Shown here one piece after another: positions 45,124-54,760 of a DNA stretch of 56,875 nt. The translations under genes were made by a program, and so were the position numbers. The stretch comes from Hyphomonadaceae bacterium (lineage in GTDB: Bacteria > Pseudomonadota > Alphaproteobacteria > Caulobacterales > Aquidulcibacteraceae). The notes under the pieces were generated by a model. The model was not told the DNA's origin and did no database searches. It saw nothing but the letters and a program-made list of their open reading frames with translations. The stretch covers positions 1-56,875 of the forward strand of contig JACMMP010000105.1 of assembly GCA_014378995.1 (NCBI GenBank), given 5' to 3'. Numbering within the stretch: the stretch's first letter is position 1; the number at the start of each line of letters is the position of its first letter.

Positions 45124-45138
45124 ACGTGTTTAACACGT
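45124..45138. promoter_or_regulatory. Perfect 15-bp palindrome ACGTGTTTAACACGT
   Basis: 7-base arms flank a single T. It lies 12 bases upstream of the TIGR02391 start and 70 bases before the DUF3800-like start, in the divergent promoter region. A homodimeric repressor, perhaps the RHH-YfbU protein, could bind it; that link is speculative. Confidence 0.55.
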
Positions 45139-45158
45139 GCGCGCATCCGCTGCTGAAA

Positions 45159-45187
45159 AACCACGCCGACAGTTTCCGGGCGTGGTT
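45159..45187 (+). other. Leader hairpin of the DUF3800-like gene
   Basis: AACCACGCC and GGCGTGGTT pair perfectly over a 10-base loop, 22 bases before the start codon. An A-tract precedes it and TCTT follows, so it may work as a weak terminator or attenuator. Confidence 0.5.
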
Positions 45188-45208
45188 CTTAAGCCTATAT
45201 TCGCGCGC

Positions 45209-46119
45209 ATGAGCGACACCGCCGAACCCGTTGTTATTCCTGCTTACGTCGACGAAGCCGGCGCGCGTGGGCTGCTGCGCGATCTCACGCCGGCCCGCGA
45301 TCATGAAGCTGGCATCCTTGTCGCGCTTGCATTCGAACCCGAAGCGCACGCGAAGGCGGTAGCTGCGTTCACGCCAGGCTTCGAGCGCTTCCGCGCGACC
45401 AAGCCCCCCGGCGCCAAACTTCACATCACCGATGCGTTCGCGCGCGGAAACGAGGCGTGGCGGCCCGTCGCGGAAGAGGTGAGAGAGGAATTTCTCAACC
45501 TCATCATGCAGACCAATCCCATGGTGATCTACGCGGCGCGACGATTGAGATTGTCGCGGCTGGCCTACGAGCGCGATGAACAAATGGCCGCCCAAGGCAG
45601 GGCCAATCGGCGCTCGAAGATCAAGATCGACGGCGAGAACCGGCCGAGCGACGATCGCGTCGAAGACGAGTTGATGGTGAGTCTCGCGCTGCGGCTCGAC
45701 GCCTTCGCAGAATGGGCGACGGACCTCATGCCTGTGAAGCAGGTCGATCTCTTGTTTGATCAAAACGATGGCGCAACCGCTCGCCGCTACGAGGCGCAAA
45801 TCCAGCGCACGCGCGATGTTGGCAGGTCGACGCATAAGGTTGCGGCTGGGACCCGGACAAAAAAGAGAAGGTCGAGCGCGCCTACACAATCGGCATTGAA
45901 GCGCCTTTTCGCATCAACACCGAGTTCGTCGGCGATCTCTACGTAAAAGGCAAAGAGCATCCGCTCATCTTAGCGGTTGATATCGTCGCCAATCATTTGG
46001 CCTACCATCTCGGTAAGCTGCCTTCGGATGCGCCGCTTAACGCGCGCTCAAGTATTGCAACGTGGCGTCTGGCTGATCGCGTGCCGCCATTCGCGGACGG
46101 AAGCGAAGATTGGTTCTGA
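45209..46119 (+). CDS. DUF3800-like protein interrupted by a -1 frameshift
   Basis: The zero frame (45209-45946) opens IPAYVDEAGARG, as in DUF3800 proteins with a YVDESG-type acidic motif, then GAKLHITDAF and MVIYAARRLRL. After residue ~218 it degenerates into Ser/Arg-rich sequence, while the -1 frame continues protein-like: EKVERAYTIGIEAPF, HPLILAVDIVANHLAYH, ADGSEDWF and a TGA at 46117. The frames join at A_AAA_AAG (45859-45865), in register for -1 slippage. It is either a translated frameshift, a one-base deletion or a sequencing error. DUF3800 is thought to be RNase H-like. Confidence 0.65.
45859..45865 (+). promoter_or_regulatory. Slippery heptamer A_AAA_AAG
   Basis: In the zero frame the codons are aca-aaa-aag, so the heptamer is in the exact register used by bacterial -1 frameshifting (as in dnaX). 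Slipping leads into the GAG-AAG-GTC frame that encodes the rest of the DUF3800-like protein. No compelling downstream stem-loop was found by eye. Confidence 0.5.
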
Positions 46120-46462
46120 CGCAAGGACTGCAAACACCGATCTTAGCGCAAGGGGGGCGCTCACGCGAACTCGAGCCCTTCACCCGGATAGACCAGGTGG
46201 CAGAAATTGAGCGAGTGAGAGCAGGGGGCTGGAACGTGTTCGCATCATGCGCGTGGGCCGCCGAGCGCAACCCGCGTAGCCGCAAAGGCGGGGGGGCGAT
46301 AGCTGCGGCCAGCCCACGTAACAGCCCACTGTCTGTCACAGCATTATGCGCCAACACCGTCACACGGTCACACACGCAACCGATGCCGCATGGCTTTTGA
46401 TCGCATGCGCACGTGCGTCGGCACCACACACCTGCACACGATCGCTGCAATGGCTGGCGGGG
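46120..46462. other. Gene-free stretch inside attR
   Basis: No supported gene. From 46360 to 46450 it is rich in CACACG/GTCACAC words (CCGTCACACGGTCACACACG) and a GCGCACGTGCG palindrome. Repeated short words next to an attachment site would fit integrase arm-binding sites. Confidence 0.4.
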
Positions 46463-46479
46463 CCTCTCTGTCCGCCAGA
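46463..46479. repeat. attR: second copy of the tRNA-Ser 3' end
   Basis: CCTCTCTGTCCGCCAGA is identical to 31102-31118. No tRNA structure lies around this copy, so it is the partial target duplicate at the far island end. Confidence 0.85.
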
Positions 46480-46751
46480 TGTCTCTACCTCCAAGCACTC
46501 TAGCGCACCTCGGCGCACGCAAAAGGCTTAGCCCCGACTGGCGCGGGAAAGGGGACGTCGCGGGCAAGGTGATCGCGCAAGGGCGCGCGAAGCCAAGCAT
46601 TTCGATCACACTCTACAGCCGCGAGGGGCGCGCGATGACGCCCGCCGTCGGGAGAAGCGGCGCTGTCGGGGGAAGCGGCGCTAACGGCCCGCCTGACAGC
46701 CCTCTAGCCAAGCTCGAAGCATTAGCCAAAGCCAATGGCTGGACGGATTAG
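46479..46751 (+). CDS. Possible small protein starting at the attR boundary
   Basis: A 90-codon frame opening at an ATG whose A is the last base of attR. Its tail SPLAKLEALAKANGWTD is protein-like; the rest is Arg/Gly-rich. It could be the surviving part of a chromosomal gene or a chance frame. No family is recognised and no ribosome site is clear. Confidence 0.3.
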   Translation: MSLPPSTLAHLGARKRLSPDWRGKGDVAGKVIAQGRAKPSISITLYSREGRAMTPAVGRSGAVGGSGANGPPDSPLAKLEALAKANGWTD

Positions 46752-46775
46752 GACCGCTTCGGGCGAGAAGCTGAC

Positions 46776-47777
46776 CTAAGCCTCCAGCGCCAGTAGCGCG
46801 AAGGTCGCGAGCCAGTGTTCGCCCATGTAGTCGCCGGCGACGTGGGGGAGGCTGGCGCGGATGTGAGTGTCGGCTGCTTCGCGCGCGATGTGCGCGGTGC
46901 GGGGATCGTCGAGCGCGGCGGCGATGCTGCGCCAGCACCAGGCGCGGGAGAAATTGAGCCCGTCGAGATGGGCGATCTTGCCGTCGGTGCGGTCGCTGAC
47001 GCGCGCTGGAGTGAAGAGCGTTGCGGGTTCGCCGCTCTGCGCGTTGGGCAGGAAGTCGTTGAACCAAGTGCGGAACGCTGCGGGCGCTAGAAAACGTCGC
47101 ATGCATTCAGCTTCCATCAGCGTCGGCGAGAGGAAATCGTCTTGGCTCGGCTCCCAAGCTTGCGCGCCGCGATCGGCGCCATACCAGGCGAACACTTTCT
47201 CACGCATCAGCGCGTAGAGCTCGCCGTCGTTCGGCTCGGCGTAGTCGGCAGCTAAGCGTAGCGCGAAGGCGGTGGAGGAATGGACGCCGGTGCGGATCGG
47301 ATAATCTGCGAGCGGCAGGAAGGCGCGGAAGCGTGCGGCGAAGGCTTCGGCGAGCGGGCGGAGCGCGTTTGCAGCGCGTTCACCGGCGCCGTCGGCGTGT
47401 TGATCGAGCTCCGCTTGCAGCGCCAGCAGCCATCCCCAGCCGTAGGGGCGCTCGAAAGCGCGTGAAGCGGGCCGTGCGAGATAGGCGCATTCGGCGGCGA
47501 CATTTGTTGCGGTGATGCGCTCGTCGAACAGAGTCTTGATTTCATCAGCAGCTGTGAAGTCCGGATAGCGGCGCAGCAAGCGCGCCAGCAGCCAGTAGCC
47601 GTGCACGCAGGAGTGCCAGTCGTAGCTGCCGAAGAAAATCGGATGCGCCGCGCGCGGGCCGATCACGTCGGCCGCGCTGGCCATGACGTGGTCCATCTTG
47701 TGCGGGTATTCACGGCTGACGTGCGCCAGCGCGAGGGCGGCGAATTTCTCGGCGATGTCGCGGGTGAGGGTGGTCAT
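46776..47777 (-). CDS. DUF2891 family protein
   Basis: A 333-residue protein of DUF2891, probably an (alpha/alpha)-barrel: FAALALAHVSREYPHKMDHV, HPIFFGSYDWHSCVHGYW, PYGWGWLLALQAEL, DFLSPTLMEAECM and HLDGLNFSRAWCWRSIA are its conserved blocks. Its ATG overlaps the DUF979 stop, placing it last in the operon. Its biochemical role is unknown; co-operonic position suggests handling of a peptide or pyroglutamyl substrate. Confidence 0.85.
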   Translation of the reverse strand: MTTLTRDIAEKFAALALAHVSREYPHKMDHVMASAADVIGPRAAHPIFFGSYDWHSCVHGYWLLARLLRRYPDFTAADEIKTLFDERITATNVAAECAYLARPASRAFERPYGWGWLLALQAELDQHADGAGERAANALRPLAEAFAARFRAFLPLADYPIRTGVHSSTAFALRLAADYAEPNDGELYALMREKVFAWYGADRGAQAWEPSQDDFLSPTLMEAECMRRFLAPAAFRTWFNDFLPNAQSGEPATLFTPARVSDRTDGKIAHLDGLNFSRAWCWRSIAAALDDPRTAHIAREAADTHIRASLPHVAGDYMGEHWLATFALLALEA

Positions 47778-48739
47778 GGGAAAGCCAGGAGGCGCATGAG
47801 GATGATGTTCGCGAGGAGCAGCGGCAGCGCCGTCGGGATCTGTGCGCGGATGACGCCGTTGAGCGCGGCTTTGCGGTCCGGCAGTTCGAGCAGGTTGGCG
47901 GGCACGACGTTGAAGTTGGCGGCCATCGGCGTCATCAGCGTGCCGCAGAAGCCGGCCAGCATGCCGATGGCGCACACGCGCGCGGGATCGCCGCCGAGCC
48001 CCAGGATCACAAACGGCAGGCCGACAGCGGCTGTCATCACCGGAAACGCAGCGAAGGCGTTGCCCATAATGATGGTGAAAAGCGCCATGCCGATGCAATA
48101 GGCCACGACCGCCATCGTGCGTGACTCTTCCAAGCCTGGAATATAGTCCGAGAACACGGCGCCGACTTGTTCTCCGACACCAGCGGCGAGAAAGACCGCG
48201 CCGAGCGAAGCCAGCATTTGCGGCAGGATCGCCGCCCAGCCGACGGAATCCATCAGCCGGCGACCTTCCTGCAGCGGCGCGATCAGTGGCGGCTTCAACC
48301 ACAGCATCAGCACGCCGACCGCGATCAGCACGCCCAGCACGAGCGAGACGAGCGTCTTATGCTGCTCTTGAATCAGCACCGGTCCCCACTCGGTGTATTG
48401 CACGACCAGTGTGCCGGCGAGCGCGACGGCAGGAATGATCAGCGCCGGCAGAAACAGCATGTTGCCGCGCCGTTCGGCGCTGGCGCGGCGCTCCTCTTTC
48501 GTTGTCGTTGGCGGCTTGCCTTGGCCGAGACCGATGACGGCGACGAGGACTAGACCGAGCGCCAGTAGGCCGTTGCCGAAATCGCCGAGGGCGTGGCCAG
48601 CCCAGAAACTGAGCGCGAGCAGCGCATAGAACGCGGCGTTGCCGAGGCGTCGCGCATTGGCTTGATCGAGCAGCGAGAGCAGCGCGAGCGCGGCGAAAAA
48701 GAAACCGCCGACAATGTAGGCGTGTTGGAGCGTGATCAT
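47774..48739 (-). CDS. DUF979 membrane protein (putative 5-oxoproline permease subunit)
   Basis: A 321-residue integral membrane protein with about nine hydrophobic helices. MITLQHAYIVGGFFFA, WAAILPQMLASLGAVF, TIIMGNAFAAFPVMTAAVGLPFV and GFCGTLMTPMAANFNVVPANLLEL are DUF979 hallmarks. DUF979 and DUF969 are almost always adjacent and, in Firmicutes, are commonly found next to pyroglutamyl peptidase. Together with the neighbouring oxoprolinase this suggests transport of 5-oxoproline. The first codon overlaps DUF969's stop. Confidence 0.87.
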   Translation of the reverse strand: MITLQHAYIVGGFFFAALALLSLLDQANARRLGNAAFYALLALSFWAGHALGDFGNGLLALGLVLVAVIGLGQGKPPTTTKEERRASAERRGNMLFLPALIIPAVALAGTLVVQYTEWGPVLIQEQHKTLVSLVLGVLIAVGVLMLWLKPPLIAPLQEGRRLMDSVGWAAILPQMLASLGAVFLAAGVGEQVGAVFSDYIPGLEESRTMAVVAYCIGMALFTIIMGNAFAAFPVMTAAVGLPFVILGLGGDPARVCAIGMLAGFCGTLMTPMAANFNVVPANLLELPDRKAALNGVIRAQIPTALPLLLANIILMRLLAFP

Positions 48740-49473
48740 GGCGCGCGCTCCGCGGGGCCTTGGACCGGCCCTTTGTAGGAGAGCTTCGCTTTCAACTCGC
48801 GATCAAGCAGCCAGAGACGGAAGCTGTGGATCAGCAGCGCCGCGATCGCGGTAGGAATCGCCCAGATCGAAAGTTCGAGCGGCTCGACGAAGATGCCGTT
48901 GGCTTCGAGGAAGCCTTTGATCAGCAGAATGGAGGCGATGGCGATGAAGATATCCTCGCCGAAGAAGAGTCCGATATTGTCGGCGGCGGCCGAGTGCGAG
49001 CGAATCAGAAAGCGCTCGCGATCCGGAAGCGCGCCGAACTTTGCTTCAGCCGCGCCTTCCGCCATCGGCGCTACCAGCGGGCGCACCATCTGCGCGTGGC
49101 CGCCGAGCGAGGTTAAGCCGAGCGCCGACGTGCTTTGGCGGATGATGAAATACACCCACAGCAAGCGGCCGGTGGTGGCCGCCTTTACATTGGCGATAGT
49201 GATGCGTGCGCGCTCTTGCAGGCCGGCGCGCTCAAGCAAGCCGATTGCGGCGAGCAGCACCCAAGTGAGGCTGATGTAGCGGGCGTCATTGAAAGCTTTG
49301 CCGAAGGCGGCGAGCGTGTCTCGACCGGCGGCGTAATAGACGGCGAGATCAGCCTCCGGCGTCCATGCTGCGGCGAGGCCGGTCGTGAGTGCTGCGCCCA
49401 TCACCACGAGCAGCGGGTTGGCGCGCACGATGAAGCCGAACACGACGACGGCTATGCCAAGAAGAACTAACAC
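48736..49473 (-). CDS. DUF969 membrane protein (putative 5-oxoproline permease subunit)
   Basis: A 245-residue membrane protein with about six helices. The conserved part FNDARYISLTWVLLAAIGLLER, SALGLTSLGGHAQMVRPLVAPMAEGAAE and AAADNIGLFFGEDIFIAIASILLI identifies DUF969. It is encoded between the oxoprolinase (19 bases upstream) and DUF979 (4-base overlap), so all four genes probably make one transcript. Confidence 0.87.
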   Translation of the reverse strand: MLVLLGIAVVVFGFIVRANPLLVVMGAALTTGLAAAWTPEADLAVYYAAGRDTLAAFGKAFNDARYISLTWVLLAAIGLLERAGLQERARITIANVKAATTGRLLWVYFIIRQSTSALGLTSLGGHAQMVRPLVAPMAEGAAEAKFGALPDRERFLIRSHSAAADNIGLFFGEDIFIAIASILLIKGFLEANGIFVEPLELSIWAIPTAIAALLIHSFRLWLLDRELKAKLSYKGPVQGPAERAP

Positions 49474-49492
49474 TGCGATCCCCCAACCCGCT

Positions 49493-53065
<3,573 letters not shown>

Positions 53066-53205
53066 GCGCGGGGAGCATCGCCAGCTGCGGTCCTGCAATC
53101 AAGCGCTTAGCGATTGCTGCGCTGGGACTTATACTTCGAACAGGTCCATACGAGCCTACCGTGCCGGGCCGTGGGCCAAAGTTATCGTGCGCATGCAGAC
53201 GCGCC

Positions 53206-53667
53206 CTAGCCCACTTCAAAAATCTGATAGACGACCCCCGTTAGCGTTTGCCGTCCAGCGCCGACGGCGACGACGTTGTTGAGCCAGGAATAGCGCGTGT
53301 CTCCGCATTCGAATCTCGCGCTGATCGCCAATGAATATTCAGATGACTTAAGCTGTGCGCCGCGCCCAAACCTCTCCATTGCGTCGGGCGCCGCGAGAAA
53401 TCGGCCAGTGTAGGCAATGTAGATAGCCGCATCATCGGCGGTCCTGAGCGTCAGCCGGACATCGACCGCCATGACACCGTCTGGGCGGTTCACCACCCAA
53501 TCGGCGCCACCGAGGACGACGCCGTTCAGGCGCGCGCCAACAAAGGCGCCGCCGGTGACGGGAGCGATCCGGCGCACACCCGCCGGCGTCGCCCCCACGG
53601 TGATCATTGCGGCCGAACCGACATCGAGCGTCAGCGTCATGAGGTGGGTGTGCGGAAGTTGCTCCAT
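53206..53667 (-). CDS. DUF3237 family protein
   Basis: A 153-residue beta-barrel protein of DUF3237: TPAGVRRIAPVTGGAFVGARLNG, GADWVVNRPDGVMAVDVRLTLRTADDAAIYIAYTG and RYSWLNNVVAVGAG match its conserved blocks. Function unknown; many lie beside enzyme genes. The start is at 53667 or at an internal ATG (53640), ten residues in. The flank upstream contains another copy of the intergenic element. Confidence 0.85.
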   Translation of the reverse strand: MEQLPHTHLMTLTLDVGSAAMITVGATPAGVRRIAPVTGGAFVGARLNGVVLGGADWVVNRPDGVMAVDVRLTLRTADDAAIYIAYTGRFLAAPDAMERFGRGAQLKSSEYSLAISARFECGDTRYSWLNNVVAVGAGRQTLTGVVYQIFEVG

Positions 53668-53751
53668 TGCATCTCAGCTATCACGGAGTTGGTATGGCGC
53701 AAGGGGAGTGAGGCAGGGCAGATGGGCGCGTCCCGCGTCCTCTCACAATTA

Positions 53752-53876
53752 CGAACGGCGACTTTTCGGTGGTAGCAGGCCGATAGATCAACCTCTACGC
53801 CACTGACCGCATTGGATCGACTTCGCGTTGACGAGATTTGTCGATCGGGCCGAGATTGGCCCTAACGCGACATTGG
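53752..53876. repeat. Cassette-like intergenic element, copy outside the island
   Basis: Contains ACGGCGACTTTTCGGTGGTA, CACTGACCGCATTGGATCGA and ends GATTGGCCCTAACGCGACATTG, the same outline as the island copies. It lies between DUF3237 and the phosphatase-like gene, 7 kb beyond attR. Confidence 0.55.
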
Positions 53877-53890
53877 ATACGCGCGCCTCC

Positions 53891-54244
53891 TCACGGTCGC
53901 TTCGCCTCATCAATGAGTGGAGCCACTTTGAGTCTAAGCAAGTCGATCAACTCGGGCTGCATGAATTGGTAGTCGTCGGGCACGTCCAAAACATGCAAAG
54001 CTTTGTAGCGGATTTCGTCACGGTGCTCCGCTCTGATCCGCGATTTATGCTTTTCTTCCATGACCAGGATTAGGTCAGCCCAGCGCAAATCGCCGACCGT
54101 CAGCCGTCTCCGTGCGCTTCTGCTCACGCCTGCCGATCTGACCAATATGCCGGAATAATCCTTCCACACCTGTTCTGCCGTGGGACTGCGCCATTGGTTC
54201 TTGCTGCAGACAAACAGAACATGCAGGGGCTCAGCGTCGGCCAT
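53891..54244 (-). CDS. LMW protein-tyrosine-phosphatase-like protein
   Basis: A 117-residue protein with VLFVCSKNQWRSPTAEQVW, the CxxNxxRSP phosphate loop of low-molecular-weight phosphatases (C-x5-R intact), and VLDVPDDYQFMQPELIDLL with a possible general-acid Asp. It matches the small predicted-phosphatase group (COG4551-like). I start at MADAEPLHVLFVCS (54244; GAGG upstream), because such proteins begin a few residues before the loop. An in-frame N-terminal extension to 54478 is possible. Confidence 0.8.
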   Translation of the reverse strand: MADAEPLHVLFVCSKNQWRSPTAEQVWKDYSGILVRSAGVSRSARRRLTVGDLRWADLILVMEEKHKSRIRAEHRDEIRYKALHVLDVPDDYQFMQPELIDLLRLKVAPLIDEAKRP

Positions 54245-54760
54245 CAGCCTCAACCATTCTCTATGCGGCCAAGGTAAACCCAATTGCTGGGCGCGACGAT
54301 TCTTGACGCTTCTGGTGTAAAGAAGCTTCCAGGATTTCTCAGGTTTGTCCCGGAATTGTTTAGACCGGGCGCGGCGATGCATTGCATTTGCTGCACGCCG
54401 CCATGCTGACGAGCGTTGATTAGGCATTGTGGTTTCCTGCGTTGGCGGGTCAGCAGCCGCGGCAACACAGAGGTTCAACGTCTATCTTAGACAGGGCCTG
54501 TCATCAAGCGCCTGGCGGATCCCGCTTGAGCGTCCCGCTTCGGCGAGTTTTAGTCGGTCATGTGAGCAGTCCGACAAGCACTAGCCGCGCCAGTGTCGAC
54601 CTCGAAATCGAGGCGTCGTCGCCCGTGGCGCCCGCGGGCGGTCAAAAATAATTTCCTCCAGTCGCTAAACTTCGCCGGAAATCTCCCGATTAGCCTTTGA
54701 AGACCGAGTGCAGCTTGCTGCTCTGAGGCTGGCTCCGTCTTCCACAGGACGGGGCGTTTC
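54245..54760. other. Stretch between the phosphatase-like gene and the RHS gene
   Basis: No independent gene is supported. The left 230 bases are open in the phosphatase frame on the minus strand (54245-54478), so a longer N-terminus cannot be excluded. 54530-54650 has CTTCGGCGAG and GGTCATGTGAGC words reminiscent of the island's element. The GGGGCG at about 54751 may be the ribosome site of the RHS gene. Confidence 0.4.

Larger units (their letters stand above)
31102..46479. mobile_element. Genomic island inserted at tRNA-Ser(GGA)
   Basis: A 17-base identical direct repeat, CCTCTCTGTCCGCCAGA, ends the tRNA gene (31102-31118) and recurs at 46463-46479. Between them lie an AlpA/Xis-like HTH gene, a VapE-type ATPase and a P4-type tyrosine integrase, then an array of orphan genes and a defence-like group. 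Integrases of this class recombine at tRNA 3' ends, so these are attL and attR. The total is about 15.4 kb. The left copy keeps the tRNA whole. The integrase lies 3.4 kb inside the left end, so the right arm may have accreted later. Confidence 0.85.

Noticed and set aside
46110-46400. 96-codon plus-strand frame before attR
   Set aside because: It overlaps the end of the DUF3800-like frame and has low-complexity, Arg/Ala-rich sequence without family resemblance.
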